Origin: Pelecanus crispus
Taxonomy: Eukaryota; Chordata; Aves; Pelecaniformes; Pelecanidae
DNA length: 64,000 bases
NCBI RefSeq assembly: GCF_030463565.1
Contig: NC_134648.1
Coordinates: 46,686,346-46,750,345 of the forward strand
Reading direction: 5' to 3'
The notes beneath the pieces were generated by a model. The model searched no databases and was not told where the DNA came from. It saw only the letters and a list, made by a program, of their open reading frames with translations. The position numbers and the translations under genes are program-made. Shown piece by piece: positions 24,901 through 36,307 of the stretch (positions within the stretch are counted from its first letter, which is position 1; each line of letters opens with the position of its first letter).

Positions 24901-26272
24901 AGAAGACCAGGCAACACATTCAAGATACATTCACATCTGGGCAAAAGACTGGATATTTGGGGAGAATGGATATGAAATAAGGCAAAACTGGTGGATATCT
25001 GACACTGAACAGCCTTAGAAAGAAGGAATCTGGAATGGAGAAAAATCAAGGGTGGGATGCCCAGGAGAGGCCATTTTGTTAAGAAAAGAGGAAAAAAAAA
25101 AAAACCCCAAAACCAGAGTTCAGTAGAGGCATTATAAAGCAGGACTTGGCTCTTTCACATAATTAATTTAGATTGTTTAGGGTACAGCAAATACATAAAT
25201 TTCCAACTCAGCAAGAAAGATGAAGTTTTGCTTTTTATGTCAGCTGCTATTTTCAAAGCAGGCTGTTCTTTTTGAAGGTTAGAAAGTATGCAGGTATTTT
25301 TCCTAAGAACCAAGTGATAATTTAAGTACTTTATGGAATTGCTAGAAACTTAGGAAAACAATGCAGAAAACAGATAGATAAACCAGCAAGAGAATAAACT
25401 CCCTAAGCATGGAAGAAAATCTCTTGATACATTCATATTTGTGGAAAAATATCTGTCAGTCATATTTGCACTGAAATAGATACTAAAGTCCACAGAAGAA
25501 CTTGTCTTGACCAGACAAAATTTTGCTCAAAAAACATATTCTCACAGTCTCAAATTTTACTAGGAAAGCATATTCTCTGTAAATGTATACCAATATATGT
25601 ATACTTTAATTTTTAACACAAAAGAAGATTATGCATTTAAACCCAAGTTCTTGTCTTTTACTGCAGCAAAGTTGACTTTATATGACAAGTCAGTAGGATG
25701 TTCTTTCGAGAGATCTAAACTGGATTTATGGAATTGCAACGGATTTAACAGTGTGGTCAATTTATCTGAAAGAAATTAAAGCGTCCTCATTAGTATCTGT
25801 CTGATGTACAGGTAAGTAAAAGAGGACTTGTGATGTAAAAGTTTTGGATATCTTATAATACAATGTCACTAAGTATAGCGGAGAACAGACCATAAAGCAC
25901 ACTGTGTATTAATAGGTTGATGCCCATGCTGTATATTATCTTCACATCCCTTTAAGCTTCAGAATCTAGAAAAGAATGAAAACCAACTTTGTTTCACTTA
26001 GGAAGACTAATGCATGTGTTCTTATGATTACTTATTCTCTTAGGATATCTGAATTGCTTCAAATGGAACAGAATCTGCTTCCTCATCTCAGTGGTTAGGT
26101 ATAATTGAAAGAGAATCAATTCACTTTAAGTGCCACCACTAACACTGCAGAGCTGGAAGGGTTATTGCCATGAAACCTAGGAGGCTTATATTCTGAGAAA
26201 AAGCTACATGCACTACGTACACACAATTCATTACTTGCTTGGACAGGGAAGAATTTAAACACGAAGAACAAA

Positions 26273-26296
26273 ACTTTTTTTTTTTTTTTTTTTTTT
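26273..26296. repeat. T homopolymer
   Basis: An uninterrupted T-run of more than 20 bases. There is no LINE or SINE sequence next to it that would explain it as a retroposon tail. Confidence 0.95.
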
Positions 26297-27008
26297 GTGG
26301 ACTGCTATCATGACAGACTGACTCGTAACTAAATTTCCAGACATCTTTAATTATTCATTCTTGACACAATTAGTAAGATGACACACAACAGAAGAAACAG
26401 ATCCTGATTTTGTCCTAAGAATGGACGTTATTTGGCTGAACACTGACTACAACATACCTAAAATGAACAACTTTGAGTAAAAAAAGCTAAAAACATTCAC
26501 TATGTCAATGTTTAATCTCAAAGCAGGGAGCTGAGTATAAATTAAGAAGGATGCTAAAAAGAAATTAAAAGGAACAGCTAAAAGGCTAAAGGCTTGCATG
26601 TAGCACTGGGACTATTTATTATATTAGGGGATCAGATTAAACACAGATTACCTATCAAAAGAAGACATTAGAAGACCACTTTCCCCTCAAAAACTCTAAA
26701 AGGTTAAGCAGCATACAACAGAAAAGGACATAATTTAAAGCTGAAATCAAGTACAAATAAAGAAAACAGAAGAAAGGGTGAACTTTAGCAAATAAATAGT
26801 GAAGTTTTAAAGCAGGCCAAAAAAAAAATTTAGAGGAACATCTGCCTAAAGACATAGCAACTACTAATGCAAAATCCAGTAGAGCAGGAAACCAACCAGT
26901 GTACTTACTGCTGATGAATGATGATTGTATTTCAGAGTGTTTCTGGAAGAAAGAGACATAGGGAAAAAGCCGTGAAATCTTTTTGCCTCTGTTCATTATG
27001 GACTATCC

Positions 27009-27062
27009 CTTTTTTTTTTTTTTTTTTTTTTGGGGGGGGTGGGGGGGAGGCAGGGAAAGAGG
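27009..27062. repeat. T-run followed by G-run
   Basis: About 22 T residues directly abut GGGGGGGGTGGGGGGGAGG. This gives a very strong composition switch, with G-runs able to form a quadruplex on the plus strand. The ancient CR1 relic starts 150 bases downstream. Confidence 0.9.
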
Positions 27063-27212
27063 GGCAATGGATAAGTCTGTGGAAGTTCATTAGAATGAAG
27101 ATTTTGTAGGAGTTTTGGAGTAAATCAGACAGTGGACAGTACAAAACTGTAGCAGAGGCTTGTGCTCCCCTAAGAATTCAGAAGGAATTCCCTAATGAAA
27201 GAGCTGTACTAT

Positions 27213-27760
27213 TAACTGTGGTGAAACCTGCTGGAAGCCCCTGTCCTGGGGCTTGTCCTGCTCAAATTTCTCATAAATGATCTGGGAAAAACCTGAGGGA
27301 TAATTCTTTGAAAACATCAGCACAGTTCTCTGCAGAGGTCAAAACAAACAAATGGTTATGTTAGTAACTTTTAAAAAACAAAAGATACTGTTATGCCATC
27401 ATAGAAGACTATACCGTACCTGTATCTCCAAGAGTTTCCAAATGTGGATTTCACAAGGAATCTAACAGTATAAGAAAAGGTGCAAAACAGAATAACAAAA
27501 CAATCAGATCTAGAGAATTGTTTCTAAAAAAGAAACTAAATAGACTCCTCAACTCGAGATAGAGATGAGTGAAGGAGTGTACGGAAAAGGTATGGAAAAT
27601 CAAGAAGATGAACTGGTCTACTTTTTTATGTCACATATAAATAAATTGTGGAACTAATTGATACAGGATGGTTGGATGCCAAAAGTAATAAATCGAATCA
27701 AAACTCTGTTAGACAAATTGATGGAAGTCCACCAAGTGTGACATGAACTCAGTATCAAAC
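27213..27760 (+). mobile_element. Ancient CR1/L3-like LINE relic
   Basis: Strongly decayed. At about 27240-27295 a frame reads roughly like the RT block VLGxVL..FLINDL. At about 27640-27735 TTGTGGAACTAATTGATACAGG is followed by GGATGCCAAAAGTAATAAAT and ACAAATTGATGGAAGTCCA, the pattern of the C-terminal end of old CR1/L3 elements. Many indels separate the recognisable blocks. The extent is approximate. Confidence 0.55.
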
Positions 27761-30700
27761 TCAAAGTCTTGCAACCTTAGAGCACCTAGGAGAAGTGTCA
27801 CAGATGTCAGATTTCCTATTCTATTTCCTAAAGCATTTGCTATTGTCACAGAGACATTACCGACTTAGATGACTTTTAATCTCACTCAAACTATCTGTTC
27901 TTATGCTCCTATGTCACATTCCAGGGAACAGTGCAGACCATTCTTCTCAGTCCAAAACACGAGACCTGCTGGTTATGTTCCAAAAACAAAACCATGCTTT
28001 TCTGACATATTACAGCCCATGTGCTGTTCCTGGATTAATGACTGAAAATGTTTATTTGTTTGCAAACCACCGCATTTTGAGTAACAAACACCTGAAAAAA
28101 TATGCAGCGAGAGGATGGTAAGGACGGATGCATCCTCATAAAGATGGATAACATTCTGGTAAAGATGGATACTTGCCTGTCTGTCTTATGTCTCCCTCCT
28201 CAGCTCATCCCCTCCCTGGACTGGCAGGATTCTCGCTCTTTACGTTATCCATGAAATACATAACAGTAGCTGTTTCCATAACAGCAGTTGTTTCCCCACC
28301 CTTCTGCCTCAGACTTGCAATGCAAAAGGACTGGCAGGTGGCAGAAGGGAAAGGACATAATAAATGTGGGACCACCACGTCTCTGCCTTCCCCACCTCCA
28401 CTGCTGCCTTCAGATACATCACCTACAGCAAAGCAATCCTTCAAGTCTGCAATACGGAAAAAGAAAAAGACTTGCTTGCAAACAGATGACTCCCCGTTCA
28501 CTTTGCAATCTCCCGGTGGCAGAGCTCTACAAGCCCAGAGGAGAAGGGCAAGGCTGCGTTGGGGGAAGAAGGAAAGGCATTTAACCTATTTTGAACCCCT
28601 GGGAGAGTGGTTACTGTTGCTGCCTTGCTGTGTTTGCCTTTCAAGTCAGTCATGTATCATTAGAGAAGTGTATGAATCACCACTCTACAGCCTTGAAAAA
28701 TATCCACATCTTGAAGAAATAGAAAATATTACTTCTAGAAGGAACTAAGTTGCATGTACCAGTGATTAAGCTCCATTCAATAAATGAGGAAAGATAATGA
28801 GGTCTGAAAACATGAAAAAAATTGATTAAGAGATAGGAAATTACACTTCCTGGGGGAAGCACAGAATCCATTCATTTTTTCATCTTCTTTAAGCTATGTA
28901 CTACACTTAAAAAAGGAGAAAAGTTCTTTGAAGTATTTGAATTTTGCCCATGTCTGCTTTTAGATTTCACTTTAATCCCATAACACACTTAATCAAGCCC
29001 TCAGCAGTAGAAATCATTATTAAAAATTTTGGGAAAATTAAAATTTTATTTCTGATTATTTCATGAATACAAACCATTCAAAATTCATCACATGTTCATG
29101 AATAAAATGCACAGTTGACAGGTGATGCGCCTACCAGTCAAACTATCTTTGGAGGAATTAAGGAAATCTAAAAATTAGATCTAATAATTGGCAACAGGGG
29201 ACACTTTTTGGACCACTGTGATAGATGAGAGGTTTGGGCATCCCTGCTCCATGCAGAAATCACCATTTCTAAATGTGGACTCACAGATTCTTGTGTCCAC
29301 CGTTTCATTACAATTACATTATTACATCCAGTCCTCTAGCCAAGAGCCAGGGTCTACAACACTACGCATCATCCCTGGGAATTTACAATTTGAAAAAAAA
29401 ACACCTAATATGAACCATCAGAATTTAAAGTACTAAATTATTTAAAATCCTCCATACAAATGTATCCATTGTAAAACTCACAGATACAAAGTTTTTATGT
29501 GATTTATATGGTTTTAATATGGGATGAAATAATGCTTTTTCCATACTGGAAAAGCAGTTGCAATATAATATGCTTATATAATGACTTTAGTCAAAGGACA
29601 CGTATATAACATGAGGGAAAAGGTCAGGATTTGTCTCCATCTCTGCTATGTTTTGGAAAAATACTTACACTTGATTGTGTGTTTTACATATGGTGTTACA
29701 CAAGAATTAAAAGGAAGTTGCATCCAATTTCATAACCAGACACTTTTATTATATCAATCCTTGTTATGATCATCTGTACTCATTATGACCTTACTTACTC
29801 TCCTCCTATGGATGTAAACACCAAACCTGCACTGAATCTGCCTTGCAGACCACTGAATCACAGTTGCGATATAAGCCAAGAGTTGGCCAAGAGTTGAGTT
29901 ATCTGTTGGTTTCCTATTTAAGAAAGACACAATTTAAATCGAGAGTGGAAAGCAAAAATGATTTATCCTTTCTCCCAAACCATCCACTTCCTGGTCTGAA
30001 CCATTAGAGGAAGAGAAATTCATGCATTTCAAACCTGCTCAGGTTCCAATCAAATCCAAATGCCACTGGCTTCGTATTCTACTGACTGCAAAAAGAAGGT
30101 AAAAAAACCCAATCAGACAAAACAAGCAAAACCAATAGAAGCCATGGTAAAATTATGGACATTTAGCCATGCCTTGAAGAGGCACAAGGCACTGTGAGCT
30201 TGCTTTTAGAAAAGTGACTTGCACAGCTGGAGACTTAGGTTAGCTGATTTTTTTTATTTAATTTTAGATGTGTGTTTAACAGGTATTTAAATATGAGTAG
30301 CCTCCCTCGGTTTTCTGTACAGTCGATGTAGAGAAATGGCACTTTTAGGATGCAATTCGTTGGCCCTATTTTCAGCATCTATTCTAAAATGAGAGAAATT
30401 GGATGTACTTCTCTCCATAGGCTGTAAGAGAGTCTAGGTGAGTAGATGAGTCTAGATGAGCTGTTAGAGATGTCTACATCGGGTGAGATGGGTCTCGTCC
30501 TTAGACACAAAGTAGTCTGGTTTCAGCTGAGTCAAATTATGAACCAGGGAAAACATAACAGAATCCTTGTGTAGTCCTTTAGACAAATGCCTAATACCTA
30601 ATCCTGAATCTTGAGTGAGAGAAAAAGAACTCTGAAATCAAAATGTGATTTCATGGGAAGCCAAGAGTGAAAAGGCATGAACTTGTACATTTTAACTGAA

Positions 30701-32151
30701 TAGTCTGAGTCAAACCCTGAGAGACGCCAAAAGAAGTCATCAGTTACAGGTGCAGCACTTACCTGTGTGCTTGGTAAGACTACTGAAACAGAGAATGAGA
30801 GTATTTCTAGAGCTTAGAAAAACATGCCTGGACAGTTGTACAGTCCCATTAAGAGTTCAGCCATCTGATATGTGGGAAAGAGGAAAACATGGAAATAATA
30901 ACTTAGGGAGGCTCTCATTCATCTTAGTTGCTTTTGCTTATATAACTCCTTGTAGAAGAACGGAGCTCCACATACACTACCCCCTAAAAGCAATTACTTA
31001 CAGTGAGAGTAACAGGAGTGGTATTAAGACAAAAGTCATTAATGGTGAAGTCATTTTGCAAATCTGTTCACATCTAACTGTAGAATCAAGCCTCCTACCG
31101 AAGCTGAAAAGTGCCTGCCTTCTGAAATACAAATGTCGGACAAACAGATTAGAAAAGTATGCAGATTATGAGACAGCTTTGTAATGAGTAGCATTCTCAC
31201 CTAGCTGGATTTCATTCCTGTCATGATACAATGGAATTTATGGCTATAGACAGCCTGATGGCTCACAAATATCTGTGATCCCCTTAACAAAAGCAAAAGA
31301 CTGCCTCCCAGATAGCAACAGCCTACCATCATGAAGTGGAGAGGGAAAAAGAAAAAACCCACACTATGTCACACTTTATGCTTAGCAGATGTTTACACCA
31401 GATTAACCTTCAAATCTTTGCTTGCATGAAAAACAGGTAATAATACACACTATTGTTTGAAACAGAGTTCTCCAAACTCAACAGGAAAGTGACAAAAGGA
31501 AAGCAATAGTCAGAAGGTCAGCTCTAAGGAGAGGAAAAGAAACAAAAAAAGCATATTTAAAAAGACATTTCAGAGCTTAAAGTTCTTTTAAGGGAAGAAA
31601 ATATTTCCCTACTGTCCCCGCACCCCAAAAGGCTTGGATGAGATCCAGTTAGTTGTGTCTTACTGCACTTGGAAAACCGTGAATCAATATTTAGCATTAC
31701 CACTTTAATTGAAAACCAACACCATAATAGTAAGCGCGCATCAGCGCTCTGAACTGCAAAGAAGCAAGTTCTGCGGCCAGGATGAAAGCTGCTGTACCAG
31801 AATTCCCGAGGGAAATCACAGAGGAAGTGTTTACCTCATTTAGAAAGGGGCACACAGGGTCAATCCGTCTTTCCTTACTCTCAAGGGACTCAGTGGAAAA
31901 CAATGTATCTGACTAAAAGGAATGGGATTTGCATGACGTATTTGGACCCACGTTAACTCCTCTCACAGCGCGAAGTTTGTCAGCACCTTGTCCGATTGTA
32001 AGGTAGCTGCATATTGCACGCAGAGAGCAAGTTTTGTGCTGACACACCTTAGGAAAAAAACTGTAACTGAAAAATTTGTTGCTCTACTACAATAAAAATT
32101 AATATTGTATGAAGTAACAAGCAGAGCAGTGATTTAGGTTTTAAATCAACC
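27761..32151. other. Spacer between SSTR1 and CLEC14A, no gene recognised
   Basis: It contains a 191-codon plus frame at 28173-28748 and a 144-codon plus frame at 30750-31184. Both lack domains, low-complexity signatures or homology I can recognise, so I treat them as chance. A loose GGTAA(A/G)GA(C/T)GGAT repeat occurs at 28118-28172. The remainder is unremarkable. Confidence 0.5.
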
Positions 32152-32807
32152 TTTATTCTTTTCATCAGCTGAAGTATAAAACTGACTCCCCACTAACTTC
32201 CCACTTCCTCAGCAATTTAATGACCTTCTAAGTACAGAAATGCTCTTCGTTTTTAAGAATGTCTGTCTGAAAGAGTAAGGGTCACAGTTTCCTCCAAAAT
32301 TATGGCAGTTCACCTCTCCAAACGTTCCAGCAATTAGAAAGAAAACGAGAGCCTCCAAGTACCACTCAGACAAGGAGTGGCTTCTAACTTACAAGACGCG
32401 AGCACTCAAAGCAGTCCGCTTTACATTTGCTCCACATAAGGCACACGAAGAAACAATTTCTGAGAGGGTAAAAACCCACAACCGTTGCAGCTGCAGAAAA
32501 GCAATCGCTCCGTCGGCCGGGCCGCTGCATTTATATTTTACTTATGTCAGCACCCAAATAACTGTTTTTCAGACCGACAAATACTCTCGACTGTCCAAAG
32601 GCTTCAAACCCCTGAACAGGGGGTCGCCGCATGCCCCCACGTCTGACAACCTGCAAGTCCTGCTCAGCCAAGTCCCAGGGCTCCTCCTCCTCGGCTCCCC
32701 GCGGCAGCCGGGCCGGGGGCAAGAGAGGCGGGGGAGCCGAGCGCTGCCCCGGGCTGGGACCCGCTGCTCGGGCCAGCCCCGAGGGACAGGGCCCCGCCGC
32801 CCCGGGG
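32152..32807 (-). other. CLEC14A: CLEC14A 3' untranslated region (inferred)
   Basis: Downstream of the stop at 32808-32810 the minus strand stays very GC-rich to about 32640, then becomes AT-rich. An AATAAA on the minus strand (TTTATT at 32152-32157 of the plus strand) about 650 bases beyond the stop is the nearest good poly(A) signal. The GC-rich part has open frames in two phases but no recognisable match to the mammalian CLEC14A tail. Confidence 0.4.
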
Positions 32808-34480
32808 CTACTCGCCGCCCGCTGCTGCGCTGGGCTCCGCGGAGCCCGCCTCCGCCCTGCTGCCGGCCTCCGGCGGCGCCTTCTGCCCGCGGCCCTCGGA
32901 GTCCTTGTTGAAGCAGAGCTTGAAGACCCCCAGGACGGTCATGACCAGGATGACCAGCACCACCACCGAGACTGTCACCAGGATGAAAACGTAGTTGGAG
33001 GAGGAGGAGGGCGGCGGAGCAGCCGTCTTCTCTCGGCCGGCGGCGGCGGTGCTGGCGGCGGGCGGCCCCGCGGAACCGCCGGCTGCCGGGGAGGAGGGCC
33101 CCCTCCCCTCCGCCTCGGCACCCGGCGGTTCCGCGGGGCCGCCCGCGGCGGTGGGGGCGGCGGCCGTGGCCGCGCAGGGCGGCCCGCCCCGCCCGCCCGG
33201 GGTGCAGGCACAGGCGAAGCCGCCGGCGGCATCGCGGCACCCGGCGGCCTGGGCGCACCGCCCGCTGCCGGGGCTCCGGTAGCCGGAGGGGCAGGGGCAG
33301 AGGGGCTCCTCTGCCCCCCGCCAGGCGAAGCCGCCGCGCTGCGGCTGGCAGGTGAGCCGCACCTCCCCGCCGGGGCACGCCACGGTGAGCACGGTGCCCG
33401 GCGGGCTGAAGCCGGGGCCGGCGCTGCGCTCCTCGAAGGGGAGGCGGTAGTCGAGGCCGAGGGCGCCGGCGGGGCTCAGGTCGGGGCAGGCGCCCTCGTA
33501 CTGGTACTTGCAGACGTAGCCCTGGCTCTCCCGCTGGCAGGACCGCTCCTTCCAGCCCCAGCTGGGGCCGCCGCCGCCGGCCCCCGCCGCCAGCTGCAGC
33601 GCGGCGCAGCGGGTGGTGGTGCAGGACTGCAGCGGCTCCTTCGCCCACCGGCCCAGCGCCGCCGCCACCTCCCGCCGGGCCGCCCCGTCGCCCGCGCCCT
33701 CCCAGGAGAAGCCGCGGAGCGGCTGCTCCGCGTCGGTGCAGGCGGGGGCGTACCTCTTCAGCCCGACCCAGAAGAGCGAGGGCGCGGGCCCCGCCGCCGC
33801 CTCCGCCAGCAGCCCCAGCAGCAGGCGCAGCTCCGGCTCGCCGCTGAGCCAGGCCAGGCCGCCCCGCCAGCGGCCGCAGGCGCCCTGGGCCGCGCCGTAG
33901 GAGCCGTTGGCCAGGCGGGCGCTGAAGCAGGCGCCGGCGGCCTGGCAGCGCACGGCGGCCCGCGGCGGCGGGGCCCGGCCCAGGGCGCAGGCCGCGGCCA
34001 GGAGCAGGCACCAGGGCCCGGCCCGCCTCATCCTGGCGGCGCGGCGCGGCGCGGCGGGCCGAGGGGCGCGGGCTGCCCCGGCGGCTGTGGCGGCGCTCGG
34101 CCCCGGCTCGGGCTGGCCCACCCCAGCGCCGTCCCCGTGGCCGCGGCCCTCCCCCGGGCCTGCCGGAGGAAGCGTGTCGGGAGCCGGGGTTGACCTCGGC
34201 ATCCTCCGTTTGTTGGCGGGCAGGTGACAAGCGGCGCCCTGCGCAGCCAGGAAGCGTTCGCCCTGCCCGGCGGGCGGGTGTCCAACCTCGGGGGAGGGCG
34301 AGGGTGGAAAATCCCGGCGCCTGCTCCGCGGGCAGAGGGGCAGGAGGGTGCGAGGCCCGGAGCCGCGGCAGCGGGGCCGGGGTGGCGGGCCCCGGCTCAG
34401 GCCTGTGTCCGGGAGGTGCCCGGGCCCGTCTTGGCAGCCTGTTGCACAGCGCTTCCAGGAGAAAAGCGGGCCAGCTTCCG
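32640..34480 (-). promoter_or_regulatory. CLEC14A: Very GC-rich CpG island covering CLEC14A and its 5' side
   Basis: CpG dinucleotides are dense over the whole CLEC14A coding exon and about 450 bases upstream of its start. The island ends abruptly near 34.5 kb, where AT-rich sequence resumes. No TATA element is clear upstream of 34031. The promoter is presumed to lie at about 34.05-34.5 kb. Long open frames in other phases across this island are a by-product of its scarcity of stop codons. Confidence 0.6.
32808..34031 (-). CDS. CLEC14A: C-type lectin domain family 14 member A, complete single-exon coding region
   Basis: This encodes a 407-residue type I membrane protein; human CLEC14A is 490. 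CLEC14A is an endothelial glycoprotein of the thrombomodulin/CD93/endosialin group and binds multimerin-2. Visible order: signal peptide 1-21; C-type-lectin-like domain about 29-176 with LFWVGLKR (86-93), PLRGFSW (104-110) and GYVCKYQY (171-178); cysteine-containing linker 180-247; one EGF-like module about 245-286; Pro/Ala/Gly/Ser-rich stalk 287-345; membrane segment 347-370; short tail 371-407. One sequon is seen at N42. The single EGF module and the VLVILVMTVLG membrane helix separate it from THBD and CD93, which have several EGF modules. The start at 34031 puts a classic signal peptide first and has GCCAGG before ATG. The gene is extremely GC-rich, and its tail is about half the mammalian length. 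It is convergent with SSTR1, as in mammals. Confidence 0.93.
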   Translation of the reverse strand: MRRAGPWCLLLAAACALGRAPPPRAAVRCQAAGACFSARLANGSYGAAQGACGRWRGGLAWLSGEPELRLLLGLLAEAAAGPAPSLFWVGLKRYAPACTDAEQPLRGFSWEGAGDGAARREVAAALGRWAKEPLQSCTTTRCAALQLAAGAGGGGPSWGWKERSCQRESQGYVCKYQYEGACPDLSPAGALGLDYRLPFEERSAGPGFSPPGTVLTVACPGGEVRLTCQPQRGGFAWRGAEEPLCPCPSGYRSPGSGRCAQAAGCRDAAGGFACACTPGGRGGPPCAATAAAPTAAGGPAEPPGAEAEGRGPSSPAAGGSAGPPAASTAAAGREKTAAPPPSSSSNYVFILVTVSVVVLVILVMTVLGVFKLCFNKDSEGRGQKAPPEAGSRAEAGSAEPSAAAGGE

Positions 34481-35974
34481 TGAGCTCTTCCTTGAAAGGT
34501 GGCGGTTTCTGGGGTGGGTGAAGCTGTGCAACCAGCTCCCTAGCTCCCAATACGTGAGGCAGTTCAATGCTCACAAAAACTGATTCAGCTCACCGTTTTC
34601 AAGCAAGTTGGCCTAAATGCACGGGACGTTAAGCCCCCGCACTGACTTCCAGTAGCTTGTTCTTAAATGAGTTTAACTGATCCACTGCAGCTGTTCCTCT
34701 GTAGGCAGTCTGTGTGTTGCCTCATTTTCATAATCGTTACTGTGATGTCTGCCTGCTGTCACCTCACGTGTAAGTTCAGATACAGTACACATCCGAGTCT
34801 CTGCCCCAGGCATTTTATGTGGCACAAAACTATGTGCATATGTATGCATTTCATTTTCCAGCTTTCACTTTGGAAGAACCCCTGTTAATGTTTTGGAGTT
34901 TGGGAGTGTGATACAATACCAATTCCTAGTGTGTGAATACCCAGGAAAAAAAAAAAAGGAGAAAAAAGCAGAAAATAAATGATCTATTCGGAATTAAAAA
35001 AAAGTAAATTTCATCAGTAGTTGCAGTCTGTGGAGGTGTGAGTTCTGCAGTCTTGGATCGAGGCTCCAGGTGGAATCAGTCCTGCACAAAGTGCCCTTAC
35101 TGCTCTACGCTAGTAGGCTCTGCATCTGTTCAGCCCTTTCTTGAGAATTTAATTTCTCTTCAGAGGGAATAAATGTGGATGATGAGTCCTATTCAGCCAG
35201 CTTGTGACCGACCTACACAGATCTCCTTGACTCTAGGCGTACACTTTTCTCTGGACATCTCAAAGAATGGTACGGTATGTTTTGGGTGTACAGACACACC
35301 GTGTGATGAAGCTCTGAAGCACAGCCTGTTTTCATAATGGATTCTAAATACTCAGTAAATTTTGTAAGTTTTCCAGCTGGAAACTGTCTTGATGGACAAA
35401 GCTTCTGTTGTTGCCAGTGCATTGGCAGAACTGCAGTAAACCGTACTGAAGAAAAGCAAAAGCTTAGAGTTACACTTCTCCACTTGCCTCAGACCCTGTG
35501 TCGTGGGCAGCAGAGAACACAGGAAGCATGCCGTGGTCTCTATTCACAAAATTCCCTTTTTTTTTTTTTTTTTTTTTTTATTAACAGAAGAAGGGAGGGC
35601 TGTAAAGGGGAAAAATACCATCTGTATAAGTTCTATACAAAGTACATCCCTGGTACCCGGTGTATCTCCTACGTATGGTATGGAGTTAGAGACAATGTGC
35701 AAGCCATTACTGGTTTTGTCTGTCTTCTCTCTGAACATTTGATGACAAGAAATGGCAGCGTGGTGGAAGCTGCTTTTAACCTTCGTTTTCTGACAATATT
35801 TTGGATAGCCTTGGCATTCTTATTTCCTAGCTGAGCACAGACATTGCAATAAAGCAAAAAAATAAGATACTAAAAAAAAGTAAATTCTGTTTTCACCCGT
35901 TTGGCGAATTATAAATAATTAACTCCCCACCCCCACCCCACCCCCAATAAAGTAGACTTCCAAGCATTGTTTAT
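34481..35974. other. Sequence 5' of CLEC14A, no gene recognised
   Basis: GC content drops sharply at the left edge. A 165-codon plus frame (35337-35834) passes through the T-run and shows no domain. Distal CLEC14A regulatory elements would be expected here, but none is recognisable by eye. Confidence 0.5.
35561..35579. repeat. T homopolymer
   Basis: A run of about 19 T residues in otherwise unique sequence between CLEC14A and the 36-kb CR1 fragment. Confidence 0.95.
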
Positions 35975-36307
35975 GGCTTTTCAAGTATTCCAGTACTTAA
36001 AAGCTGGCTACAGAGAGGACGGAGGTTCTCTCTTCACAAAGAGTCACATGGAGAAGACAAGGGGCAATGGGTACAAGCTGTACCAGGAGAGGTTTTATCT
36101 CGATATAAGAAACTAAGAACAATCATTCACTGGAACAACCTCCCCAGGGGTGTGATAGAGTCCCCATCACTGGAGGTTTTCAAGATGCAATTGGACAGAG
36201 TGCTAGACAATCTCATCTAGGCTCCCTTTCCCACAAAAGATTGGATGAGGTGATCTTTCAGGGTCCCTTCCAACCTAGACTGTTTTATGATCCTATGAGT
36301 CTATGAT
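35975..36307 (+). mobile_element. CR1 3' fragment
   Basis: It opens with a remnant of the late ORF2 segment (TTCCAGTACTTAAAAGCTGG, reading FQYLKAG) and continues with ACAAGGGGCAATGGGTACAAG, CACTGGAACAACCTCCCCAG and TCCCATCACTGGAGG. It ends in TTCCAACCTAGACTGTTTTATGATCCTATGAG. This is a plus-oriented CR1 3' end with a diverged ATTCTATG tail. Several frame breaks are evident. Confidence 0.9.

Larger units (their letters stand above)
18956..27212. other. Spacer downstream of SSTR1, no gene recognised
   Basis: AT-rich DNA with several A- or T-runs (21092, 21231, 23680, 25090). There is a near-perfect 23-base palindrome at 23015-23037 and a short CA/TG patch at about 23360-23395. I detect no CR1 or LTR before the relic at 27.2 kb. 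Small alternative SSTR1 3' ends cannot be excluded. Confidence 0.55.

Noticed and set aside
32808-34031. Thrombomodulin or CD93 as the identity of the minus-strand lectin gene
   Set aside because: Only one EGF-like module is present and the length is about 400 residues. THBD and CD93 carry five or six EGF modules. The membrane helix and lectin motifs fit CLEC14A, and the neighbour is SSTR1.
32569-34230. 553-codon minus-strand frame and 520-codon plus-strand frame (32631-34193) over CLEC14A
   Set aside because: Both are Arg/Ala/Gly/Pro-rich readings of a stop-poor GC island, while a third frame has signal peptide, lectin domain, EGF module and membrane helix in order.
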